From assembly GCA_946479225.1 (NCBI GenBank), contig CAMLFI010000125.1:1-7254 (forward strand): 7,254 nucleotides of DNA. Reading direction: 5' to 3'. Source of the DNA: an uncultured Mucilaginibacter sp. (GTDB lineage Bacteria > Bacteroidota > Bacteroidia > Sphingobacteriales > Sphingobacteriaceae). Made by a program: the position numbers and the translations under genes. Under the pieces are notes generated by a model. The model did no database searches. It worked only from the letters and a program-made list of their open reading frames with translations, and was not told the DNA's origin. Shown here one piece after another: positions 1 through 6,024 of the stretch; the first letter of the stretch is position 1; each line of letters starts with the position of its first letter.

Positions 1-521
1 ACATGTTTACCGGCCTGGGTGTAACCCGTGGTACGCCGGATGATGATAAAGCGTTGAACCTTGCAAAACTTCGTTATCATAAAATTGTGATCATGACGGA
101 TGCTGACGTCGACGGATCGCACATTACAACATTGATACTTACCTTCTTCTTCCGTTATATGAAGGAGCTGATAGAGGCAGGTTATGTTTACATAGCATCG
201 CCACCGCTTTACCAGGTTAAAAAAGGTAAAGAATCTGTTTATGCATGGAACGACGAGCAACGCGATGCTGCTATACAGCGCCTTAAAGGTGCCGGTAAAG
301 AAGATAGCGTACACGTGCAGCGTTATAAAGGTTTGGGTGAGATGAACGCGGAGCAATTGTGGGAAACCACGATGGACCCTGCGCGTCGTACACTAAAGAA
401 AGCGACCATTGAAAATGCCGCTGAATGTGATCATACCTTCTCTATGTTAATGGGCGACGAAGTTGCACCACGCCGCGCGTTTATTGAGAAGAATGCTAAG
501 TATGCGCGTATAGATACATAG
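1..521 (+). CDS. gyrB: DNA gyrase subunit B, C-terminal part (5' end outside window)
   Basis: This is the last ~172 codons of GyrB, the ATPase/Toprim subunit of DNA gyrase, which introduces negative supercoils into DNA with GyrA. The frame is open at the left edge; bases 1-2 finish a codon and the ATG at 3 is an internal Met, not the start. Visible is the second half of the Toprim domain with the metal-binding TDADVDGSHI motif (window residues 32-41), then the FFFRYMKELIEAGYVYIA helix. The GyrB tail signature RYKGLGEMNAEQLWETTM is at about 107-124. The protein ends in FIEKNAKYARIDT, a tail I associate with Bacteroidota GyrB. The long insertion found in E. coli GyrB between Toprim and tail is absent, as is normal outside proteobacteria. 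ParE is the alternative; the tail wording favours GyrB. The gene stands alone and is followed directly by a terminator. Confidence 0.95.
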   Translation, partial: MFTGLGVTRGTPDDDKALNLAKLRYHKIVIMTDADVDGSHITTLILTFFFRYMKELIEAGYVYIASPPLYQVKKGKESVYAWNDEQRDAAIQRLKGAGKEDSVHVQRYKGLGEMNAEQLWETTMDPARRTLKKATIENAAECDHTFSMLMGDEVAPRRAFIEKNAKYARIDT

Positions 522-539
522 GATTTTATCTGTAATATT

Positions 540-585
540 AATAAAGCCCCTTTATCGATGAGATGAAGGGGCTTTATTGTTTTTA
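540..585 (+). terminator. Intrinsic terminator of gyrB
   Basis: A perfect 13-bp stem (AATAAAGCCCCTT at 540-552 with AAGGGGCTTTATT at 566-578) encloses a 13-nt loop. It is followed by GTTTTT (579-584). It begins 18 bases after the gyrB stop. The A-rich 5' arm and T-rich 3' flank fit a Rho-independent terminator reading rightward. Confidence 0.88.
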
Positions 586-601
586 CAAAAAGAGGCGGCG
601 A

Positions 602-743
602 CCTGTGCGATCCCTTCCTCGGGGAAGGAGGAGGAAGGGGTAAAATAAGTCAGACCACCCCCTAGCTTCCCAAGAGCAATAGCCCATCAATGGACAGGTG
701 TTTATTTGTCGCAGAGTGTTCCCTCCCAAGGGAAGGAGTTTAA
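602..743. repeat. Intergenic palindromic repeat, copy A (most diverged)
   Basis: First of three related units between gyrB and rlmI. It starts with CCTGTGCGAT and ends with CCCAAGGGAAGGAGTTTAA, the same ends as copies B and C. It shares the GGAGGAAGGGG block at 630-640. The middle (about 645-715) is longer and unlike the other two copies, so this unit is either an older copy or has a replaced centre. No open frame of note lies in it. Length is about 142 bases against about 111 for the others. Confidence 0.7.
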
Positions 744-767
744 AAAGCTTTGAGTTAAAGCAGATGG

Positions 768-879
768 CCTGTGCGATTCCTCCCTTGGAGAAGGTGGAGG
801 AAGGGTTTTAGCCGCTTCGTTAAACCCCTTCCCGCCACTACACATTCAGCCGCACCCTTCCCAAGGGAAGGAGTTTTAA
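768..879. repeat. Intergenic palindromic repeat, copy B
   Basis: The unit runs from CCTGTGCGATTCC to AAGGAGTTTTAA and matches copy C at most positions by eye. It is a nested palindrome. The inner arms (794-810 and 821-838) pair as GTGGAGGAAGGG against CCTTCCCGCCAC with a short GC-containing loop. The outer ends (CCTCCCTTGGAGAAGG near 779-794 and CCTTCCCAAGGGAAGG at 856-871) are each nearly self-complementary and also pair with each other. This matches REP/BIME-like or small MITE-like elements. No transposase is present in the window. Confidence 0.75.
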
Positions 880-944
880 CTTATTGAATGCTCGTACCTC
901 ACTCTTTCTATCGTCTTATTTTAGCTCAATTATAAAAGCAGGGG

Positions 945-1054
945 CCTGTGCGATTCCTTCTTGGGGAAGGTGGAGGAAGGGGTTTAGTCGCTTCATTAAC
1001 CCCTTCCCGCCATTACACATCCCGCAGCACCCTTCCCGAGCGAAGGAGTTTTAA
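945..1054. repeat. Intergenic palindromic repeat, copy C
   Basis: Third copy, in the same orientation as A and B, starting 177 bases after copy B starts. Similarity to B extends upstream into an AAAGCAG..GG flank (from about 935). A tail AAAAGC.TTGA after copy C matches the tail of copy A. Inner arms at 970-986 and 996-1012 form a hairpin like that of copy B. It ends about 46 bases before the rlmI promoter box, so it may lie just upstream of the transcription start. Function is unknown. Confidence 0.75.
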
Positions 1055-1099
1055 AAGCCTTGAATAATTCTAGCAATCATCCAACCGCCAAAATATTAA

Positions 1100-1112
1100 T
1101 ACTTTTGCACCT
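1100..1112 (+). promoter_or_regulatory. Bacteroidota-type -7 promoter box of rlmI, probably leaderless
   Basis: TACTTTTGC at 1100-1108 matches the Bacteroidota sigma-ABfr -7 consensus TAnnTTTG exactly. Only four bases (ACCT) separate it from the ATG at 1113. With the start site a few bases after the box, the mRNA would begin at or next to the start codon. No clear -33 TTG/TTTG is seen at the expected distance, and there is no Shine-Dalgarno site. Confidence 0.6.
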
Positions 1113-2297
1113 ATGATTGATGTTGTATTAAAGAAGGATAAAGAAAAAGCAGTAAATCAAAGGCATCCCTGGGTGTTTTCAGGTGCGATAGACCGTGTTA
1201 AAGGCAAGCCTGCCAATGGCGATATTGTGCGTTTGCTCAACATCAAAGGTGATTTTATGGCTTATGGTTTTTATAACGATCAGTCGAGGGTTGCGTTGCG
1301 CTTGCTGGAGTGGGACGAGAATACGCAGGTTGATGAAAATTGGTTAAGGCTGAAAGTGGCTACTGCAGTAAATGCCCGCAGCAACATTTTAAATGCCGAT
1401 ACCGATACCTGTCGCTTAATTTTTAGCGAGGCGGATTATCTGCCGGGATTAATAGTTGATAAATACGCCGATCATTTAGCGGTGCAGATACTTACTTCGG
1501 GCATAGAAAAACTGATGCCTGTTATAATTGACAAGTTAAAGCAACTGCTCAAGCCGATAAGCATTTTTGATAAGAGTGATGCCTCATCGCGACAGCATGA
1601 AGGAATGGAAACCGATAATATTGTTTTGTGGGGTGATGAACCACCTGCATCGGTTGAAGTTAAAGAGAATGGTATTGTTTATAGTATCAACATTGCCGAA
1701 GGACAAAAATCAGGCTTTTATTGCGACCAGCGCGATAACCGCGGTATAGTGGCTGCCCATGCCGCCGGTAAAAAAGTGTTGGATTGCTTTAGCTATACCG
1801 GCGGATTTACGCTGAACGCGCTTAAAAGCGGAGCTGCATCAGTTGTTAGTGTAGATAGTTCTGCATTGGCTATTGAGACGCTAAAACAAAACATTATCCT
1901 GAACAAGCTCGATGTAAGCAAATTCTCAGCTATACAATCTGACGTTAACAAGCAATTGCGCGTTTTTAAAGATGCCGGAGAGAAGTTTGATATTATTGTA
2001 CTTGATCCACCTAAATACGCGCCATCCCGCTCTGCGCTTGATCGCGCTGCACGTGCTTATAAAGACTTAAACCGTATCGGCATGCTATTGCTGAACAGCG
2101 GTGGTTTGCTGGCTACGTTTTCCTGCTCGGGTGCTATGGATATGGAAAACTTTAAGCAGGTATTAGCATGGGCAGCATTAGACGCAGGCAAGCAAGTGCA
2201 ATTTATCTATCAGTTTTGCCAACCCGAAGATCATCCCGTTAGGGCGTCATTCCCCGAGGGAGAATACCTGAAAGGGTTGTTGTGCAGAGTTTTTTGA
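1113..2297 (+). CDS. rlmI: RlmI-type class I SAM-dependent 23S rRNA (cytosine-C5) methyltransferase
   Basis: A cytoplasmic RNA methyltransferase. E. coli RlmI (YccW) makes m5C1962 in 23S rRNA, and this protein has nearly the same length (394 aa). Residues 1 to about 75 look like the N-terminal PUA RNA-binding domain (HPWVFSGAI at 18-26). The Rossmann methyltransferase part follows. GQKSGFYCDQRDNR (197-210) and the SAM-binding motif I LDCFSYTGGF (223-232) are family hallmarks, as is DPPKY (298-302). TFSCSG (335-340) carries the expected catalytic Cys338. QPEDHPVRASFPEGEYLKGL (370-389) is the characteristic C-terminal block. The ATG at 1113 is supported by the promoter box just before it and by PUA residues starting at once. 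It is a single-gene unit facing the convergent minus-strand operon. The exact target base is inferred from the family; other YccW-like enzymes could differ. Confidence 0.88.
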   Translation: MIDVVLKKDKEKAVNQRHPWVFSGAIDRVKGKPANGDIVRLLNIKGDFMAYGFYNDQSRVALRLLEWDENTQVDENWLRLKVATAVNARSNILNADTDTCRLIFSEADYLPGLIVDKYADHLAVQILTSGIEKLMPVIIDKLKQLLKPISIFDKSDASSRQHEGMETDNIVLWGDEPPASVEVKENGIVYSINIAEGQKSGFYCDQRDNRGIVAAHAAGKKVLDCFSYTGGFTLNALKSGAASVVSVDSSALAIETLKQNIILNKLDVSKFSAIQSDVNKQLRVFKDAGEKFDIIVLDPPKYAPSRSALDRAARAYKDLNRIGMLLLNSGGLLATFSCSGAMDMENFKQVLAWAALDAGKQVQFIYQFCQPEDHPVRASFPEGEYLKGLLCRVF

Positions 2298-2369
2298 GAA
2301 TCAAGAATCAAGAGTCAAGAATCAAGAAGGGAAATTAATCTTGGTTCTTGGCTCTTGATTCTTGACTCT
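2297..2369. repeat. Inverted pair of heptamer (TCAAGAA-like) repeats between convergent genes
   Basis: The left arm (2297-2326) is a run of 7-base units of the form ATCAAGA/GTCAAGA. The right arm (2340-2369) is its inverse complement with only three differences over 30 positions, around a 13-nt AT-rich loop. In plus-strand RNA two of the differences become G-U pairs. The arms touch the last base of the rlmI stop codon (2297) and the stop codon of the minus-strand gene (2368-2370), so it could form the 3' end structure of both transcripts. No U-tract follows on either strand, so it is not a standard intrinsic terminator. Confidence 0.8.
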
Positions 2370-3513
2370 AATTAAATTTCACGCTCCCGTAGCTCGAGTT
2401 GATCTTAATAATTTTGGTAGTGCTGCCCTTACCAACCTGGCCCCTATAATTTTGCGATGGTTGCCATTGTCCGTTATTTGCGGTAGAGTCGCTTTGGTTT
2501 TTTGTGGCCATGTTTATTGTAGGATTGTCATAGCTAAAGCTGCCGTTACGTACAGTTACATTGAAGTTGGCATTTTTTGTATCGCTAAGACCGAGTTTTA
2601 CATTAGAGAATGATGAGTTTACAGAAAGATTCTTCATGTTTTTGTCCAGGTCATCAATTTGCAGGCCGGTGCCATATTGCATGTTGATTACCCCCGAAGT
2701 GTTTATCTTGCCGATCTTGGCAGAACTGAAATTCACCACGGCTGTAAGTTTATCCGCCGATCCGAGGCTTAGGTTACCGTAAGAAATATTCAGGTCGCTC
2801 ATTTTTAATTTGGCAATTTTAGCATCGCCGTTATTAATGTGTATCTCCGCCGTATTAGAAAGTGACTGAGCGATCAGGTTGGTGTAGGAGCAATTGATCA
2901 CTACTTTTCCTTCAAAATCAGGAAGTTCAATAATTCCCCATTGGTTGCTGATATTAAGCGCGTTACGGGTAGGCATGTATATATTGTAGTTGATCTCTAT
3001 CCGCCTGTAAATGTTTTTGTTGCTGCCGGTTAAAAGATTCCAAACACCCTCTTTGGCTATATTGGTTTTGAACGACACTTTTGAACCTGTTTTGTTGTTG
3101 TTAATGCTCACCTTATTGAGCAGTTGCCTGGCATCCGCTTCATCCTTCGCGGCAACTTTAACCTGCACTTCAACCTTTATTTCGTTCCTGTTCCAGGTGT
3201 TTACGCTGATTTTTCCGTATAAATTATCAATTACCAATTTGTCATTAGCGCTAACGGTATAACTCTTGGTGTAATTTTTTATCAGTTCAATGGTAGCGTC
3301 GTCAACAGAAGCATCGTTATCGAATAAAATAACAACGGGTATTTCCGGGTCAATTTCGCCTAACTCGTCAGCCTGGCGTGTATCTAAAATATAAATGTTG
3401 TTATTACCGGTATCAACAGCCAGGTAATGGGTTTTATATATTTTATCTGCCTTCGCAACCCCGGTTACGGCAATAAGCATAACCAGTAGGGTGTTAAATA
3501 CCTTCGATCTCAT
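2368..3513 (-). CDS. Secreted DUF4097-like beta-repeat protein in an ECF sigma operon
   Basis: 381 aa. Residues 1-22 form a signal peptide with a hydrophobic core LLVMLIAVTGVA and a cleavage site at AKA before Asp23, so export to the periplasm or cell surface is expected. DKLVIDNLYGKISVNTWNRN (91-110) starts a series of short beta-strand repeats of the 'I.N.YG.I.V' type. This continues to about 330 and recurs at the C-terminus (INSSYGSVKFN), as in DUF4097/adhesin-like predicted right-handed beta-helix proteins. No catalytic residues or lipobox are visible. A low-complexity S/N/Q-rich stretch covers 338-365. The start overlaps the end of the preceding gene by 20 bases, so it is co-transcribed with the sigma factor and membrane protein. 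Its role is unknown; an envelope component or signal-sensing partner of that sigma system is an inference. The stop codon lies in the heptamer hairpin. Confidence 0.75.
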   Translation of the reverse strand: MRSKVFNTLLVMLIAVTGVAKADKIYKTHYLAVDTGNNNIYILDTRQADELGEIDPEIPVVILFDNDASVDDATIELIKNYTKSYTVSANDKLVIDNLYGKISVNTWNRNEIKVEVQVKVAAKDEADARQLLNKVSINNNKTGSKVSFKTNIAKEGVWNLLTGSNKNIYRRIEINYNIYMPTRNALNISNQWGIIELPDFEGKVVINCSYTNLIAQSLSNTAEIHINNGDAKIAKLKMSDLNISYGNLSLGSADKLTAVVNFSSAKIGKINTSGVINMQYGTGLQIDDLDKNMKNLSVNSSFSNVKLGLSDTKNANFNVTVRNGSFSYDNPTINMATKNQSDSTANNGQWQPSQNYRGQVGKGSTTKIIKINSSYGSVKFN

Positions 3514-4048
3514 TTTGGGCTAATTTCATTTTATTGTACTGTTCAACCATGTTCAGTTGCTGATTAAGCACCTGGGTTTGCAACTGCAAATTTTGGATCA
3601 TGGCACGTAAAACTTTTTCGCGATCTAAACTAGCCGGCAGCTCGCTTTTTAGCCGTTTGTATACCGAATCCATGCGGGTAAACTCTGTATCAAATTCCCG
3701 GTAAAGTTGCGGGTCTGCTTTGGTTACAGCCTTTAGTTCTGAGCGTTTACTTTCAACCAGCGACGCGTAATGCACTTGTTGCTTCGCATACTCAGGATTT
3801 ATGGTGGCCAGGTCAACGCGTGATCCAACTAGTTTTACATAGCTGGTAAAGCAAACGGCCATAACTAATATAAAGGCCGCTGCCACGCGCAAAACAAAGC
3901 CGAACGAAAATGTTTTTTTCTTAAACCTCTCATTGTAGGTTTGCCGGGGCAACCCCCTTTCTATGCGGTTCCACAATTCGTCTGCCGGCTCCAGGTCGTC
4001 AAACTGTTCGCGGTTATTTTTTATAAAATCTTCTAATCGTGAGCTCAT
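3494..4048 (-). CDS. Single-span membrane protein, probable anti-sigma factor
   Basis: 184 aa with an anti-sigma layout. The N-terminal segment is cytoplasmic (1 to about 47, with LEDFIKNNREQFDDLEPADELWNRIE, a start I recognise from Bacteroidota proteins next to ECF sigma genes). One membrane helix covers about 50-70 (FGFVLRVAAAFILVMAVCF). A largely helical, probably coiled-coil extracytoplasmic part follows (about 115-178, rich in L, Q, K, E). There is no zinc-binding HxxxCxxC motif, so it is not a ZAS-type anti-sigma factor. Its ATG overlaps the sigma stop codon as ATGA, indicating translational coupling. It runs 20 bases into the DUF4097-like gene. Anti-sigma function is inferred from gene order and topology, not from a catalytic or zinc motif. 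Confidence 0.65.
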   Translation of the reverse strand: MSSRLEDFIKNNREQFDDLEPADELWNRIERGLPRQTYNERFKKKTFSFGFVLRVAAAFILVMAVCFTSYVKLVGSRVDLATINPEYAKQQVHYASLVESKRSELKAVTKADPQLYREFDTEFTRMDSVYKRLKSELPASLDREKVLRAMIQNLQLQTQVLNQQLNMVEQYNKMKLAQNEIEGI

Positions 4049-4605
4049 TTTTTTTGTCCTTTCTTATATAATATCTCACTCAGTTTTCTTTTAGCCCGTA
4101 AAAACTGAGTTCGTGAGGTATTTTCTGTTATACCTAATACCTGTCCAATTTCCTCATGATCGTACCCCTCCAATAAATACAACGACAATACCGCGCGGTA
4201 ACCGTCGGGCAGTTCTTTCATTGCTTCTTTAATAAGGAGTACTTTGTATTGAACATCTTCGCCGTCATTCACCTCATCATCGCTCAGGGTTTCAATGTGT
4301 TCGTCGTTTAAACTCACCCACTCAACCCTGCGTTTTCTTAATAAATTAACCGAGCGGTTTATTACAATTTGCTTAAGCCATAGGCCAAACGTAGTTTCCT
4401 GCCTAAAATCCTTCAGTTTGCTGAATGCGTCAACAAAAGATTCCTGCAAAATATCTTCAGCATCGCCAATATCTCCCACTATCCGAAAGGCAACGTTCAA
4501 CATCGCTTTCGAATACAATCGGTAAAGATCATAGCAGGCTTTTTTACTACCCTGTTTGCACTCAACAACAAGGTGGTAATGCTTATCAGTAAATACGGCG
4601 CTCAA
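4045..4605 (-). CDS. ECF-family RNA polymerase sigma-70 factor
   Basis: 186 aa, a normal ECF sigma size. Region 2 spans about 23-92, with DLYRLYSKAMLNVAFRIVGD and DAEDILQESFVDAFSKLKDF for core binding and -10 recognition. A short linker follows. Region 4 is at about 122-180 (ELPDGYRAVLSLYLLEGYDH, then EEIGQVLGITENTSRTQFLRAKRKL, the helix-turn-helix for -35 recognition). The reading frame has no ATG before region 2. An in-frame TGA lies five codons upstream of the TTG at 4603-4605, and the first internal Met is residue 35, inside region 2. So TTG is the likely start. A weak -7-like TAACATTG (one mismatch to TAnnTTTG) lies 13 bases before it on the minus strand, without a -33. It heads a three-gene overlapping operon with its probable anti-sigma factor. 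The target genes are unknown; autoregulation is common for such cassettes. Confidence 0.9.
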   Translation of the reverse strand: MSAVFTDKHYHLVVECKQGSKKACYDLYRLYSKAMLNVAFRIVGDIGDAEDILQESFVDAFSKLKDFRQETTFGLWLKQIVINRSVNLLRKRRVEWVSLNDEHIETLSDDEVNDGEDVQYKVLLIKEAMKELPDGYRAVLSLYLLEGYDHEEIGQVLGITENTSRTQFLRAKRKLSEILYKKGQKK

Positions 4606-4686
4606 ACTGTTTAGCTTTCAATGTTATATGACGCAGCGTTTGTTTGAATGTTGCACGAAAAAGAAAATAATCTGATATTGAGTGTT

Positions 4687-5244
4687 TTAGTTAGTGGACA
4701 GATAGTTATTTATGGCCTTAACCGCGCTGACATACCGTTGTTGCCCGGTACCTGATATCACAATATAATTAGCATTGATAGCTTTTAACTCGTTATGCCA
4801 AACTTCCATAAAGTGTTCGCGCAGGGTGGGGAAATCGCGCAGGGGGTCATCTTGCCAGGGCATATCAATATCAAGTAACAGATAAAGGCCGTAATGGTGT
4901 TGAGCCAAGGCGTCGGTAACTTCTTTGGGAGCACTGCCGAAAATATGGTCACTCCAGATCTTTACTGTGATAAACGTGGTATCGCATATTAACATACCGT
5001 TGCGTGCGTTGCCTATCATTTCCTGCTCAAGCGCAACCTGTCCGTTAAACATATTGATCTCATCTTGCCAGGTAGGTGGGGCGGTAAGCTTTTCGCAATA
5101 GCCGCGGGCGTACTCGGGCACCCAAATAGTATCGTAGTAATTAGCCAGCCATGCCGACATGGTAGATTTACCTGTTGATTCCGGGCCAACTATAGCGATC
5201 TTTTTTATTTCGGATTTCGGATTTTCGATTTCGGATTTGTGCAT
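4687..5244 (-). CDS. NadR-type nicotinamide riboside kinase (AAA/P-loop ATPase)
   Basis: 185 aa P-loop kinase resembling the C-terminal ribosylnicotinamide kinase domain of NadR, which phosphorylates nicotinamide riboside to NMN in the cytoplasm. Visible motifs are Walker A GPESTGKS (20-27), VPEYARGY (42-49, a NadR kinase hallmark), a Walker-B-like LICDTT (85-90), and LLLDIDMPWQDDPLRD (122-137), matching the NadR D-x-PW-x-DD/G-x-R segment. The N-terminal adenylyltransferase and repressor domains of enterobacterial NadR are absent, so NMN must be adenylated by another enzyme. It lies 70 bases after pnuC on the same strand, which supports salvage of imported nicotinamide riboside. Residues 3-14 (KSEIENPKSEIK) are encoded by a 7-base-period repeat and precede the usual KKIAIVGPES start of the family; no alternative ATG/GTG lies at that point. 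Many databases call such proteins only 'AAA family ATPase'. Confidence 0.82.
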   Translation of the reverse strand: MHKSEIENPKSEIKKIAIVGPESTGKSTMSAWLANYYDTIWVPEYARGYCEKLTAPPTWQDEINMFNGQVALEQEMIGNARNGMLICDTTFITVKIWSDHIFGSAPKEVTDALAQHHYGLYLLLDIDMPWQDDPLRDFPTLREHFMEVWHNELKAINANYIVISGTGQQRYVSAVKAINNYLSTN

Positions 5245-5315
5245 TATTTTTTAATTGATGAAACCCAGCGCATAAAAGTAATTAAATCCGAAATCACACA
5301 TCCGAAATCCGACAT
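5207..5315. repeat. Inverted pair of heptamer (ATCCGAA-like) repeats across the pnuC-kinase junction
   Basis: Two 32-base arms (5207-5238 and 5284-5315) are inverse complements at 28 of 32 positions by eye, with a 45-base spacer. Each arm is built from ATCCGAA-type 7-base units. In the minus-strand mRNA the first arm touches the pnuC stop codon (TGA, 5317-5315). The loop holds the kinase ATG (5244-5242), and the second arm is translated as residues 3-13 of the kinase. Confidence 0.8.
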
Positions 5316-5905
5316 CATTTCAACTCTTTTTTCCAATCCATATATCCCAATATCGCTATCGGTACATATATAGCATACATTATGGCGGTTAGGTGCAGGT
5401 CTTTAAATAGATAGATACCAACATAAATAATGTTTACAAACACCCATATCAGCCAGTTCTCTAAAACCTTGCGTGCCAATAGTACCTGCGCAACTACGCT
5501 ACATGCGGCGCAAAAACTATCCAGATAGGGGTAAGATGCGGTAGTGTATTTTAAAACTGATCCTAAAAACACGGTAACAACTGCAACGCCAATTGCACCC
5601 AACACTATTTGATGGCGTGTTATCCGCACAACAGGTGCAAGGTTTTCAGTAGGCGATCTTTTGCTCCAATGGTACCAGCCGTAAATGTTCATTGCCAAAA
5701 AATAGACCTGTAGTCCGGTATCTGCCAACAAATGTTTCTCATAAAAGATGAAGGCATAAGTAACAACACTAATAATAGCGAGCGGCCAGTTCCATATCAC
5801 GTTTTTGGCAGCGAGATATACGCATAGCAGGCCGGTTATAAAGCCCATTAGCTCTTGCCAGGTTTGTTGCTGCCACCAAATTTGGAATGCTTGCGCTAAT
5901 ATCAT
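5315..5905 (-). CDS. pnuC: PnuC-family nicotinamide riboside transporter
   Basis: 196 aa, highly hydrophobic inner-membrane protein of the PnuC (vitamin facilitator) family, which lets nicotinamide riboside diffuse in and relies on phosphorylation to trap it. About seven membrane helices can be placed. Family motifs are NWPL (39-42), LADTGLQVYFLAMNIYGWYHW (60-80, split here as LADTGLQV and NIYGWYHW), SFCAACSVVAQVLLARK (130-146) and ENWLIWVFVNIIY (149-161). It is slightly shorter than E. coli PnuC (about 239 aa), as is usual in Bacteroidota. The related PnuT proteins carry thiamine and usually sit by a TPP riboswitch and thiamine genes. Here there is no TPP riboswitch upstream and the next gene is a NadR-type kinase, which favours nicotinamide riboside. 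The ATG at 5905 gives a complete first helix. A weak -7-like TGATTTTG (one mismatch) lies about nine bases upstream on the minus strand. Confidence 0.88.
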   Translation of the reverse strand: MILAQAFQIWWQQQTWQELMGFITGLLCVYLAAKNVIWNWPLAIISVVTYAFIFYEKHLLADTGLQVYFLAMNIYGWYHWSKRSPTENLAPVVRITRHQIVLGAIGVAVVTVFLGSVLKYTTASYPYLDSFCAACSVVAQVLLARKVLENWLIWVFVNIIYVGIYLFKDLHLTAIMYAIYVPIAILGYMDWKKELK

Positions 5906-5956
5906 AGGTTAACCCAAAATCAATACATTAAACGACTAAGATATACCTGTTTTTAC

Positions 5957-5985
5957 TTTGGTTTAAGAAAAAACCTTCAGATTTG
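5957..5985 (+). promoter_or_regulatory. Possible plus-strand promoter of a small transcription unit
   Basis: TTTG (5957-5960) is followed after 17 bases by CAGATTTG (5978-5985), one mismatch from the Bacteroidota -7 consensus TAnnTTTG. It is oriented toward a short open frame and a terminator that otherwise lack an obvious promoter. The region is AT-rich, so chance matches are likely. Confidence 0.25.
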
Positions 5986-6024
5986 TATACAGGGTAAAAA
6001 TTTTTCATTAAAAGAATAAAAAAT

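Noticed and set aside
590..1060. CRISPR array
   Set aside because: There are only three long, imperfect palindromic units with irregular, short spacing, no uniform spacers and no cas genes.
2297..2369. Standard bidirectional intrinsic terminator
   Set aside because: The stem is long and AT-rich and no U-tract follows on either strand.
2362..3262. Plus-strand open frames of 70-85 codons across 2362-2613, 2561-2782 and 3011-3262
   Set aside because: They lie antisense to the well-supported DUF4097-like gene and show no recognisable protein features; they are frame shadows.
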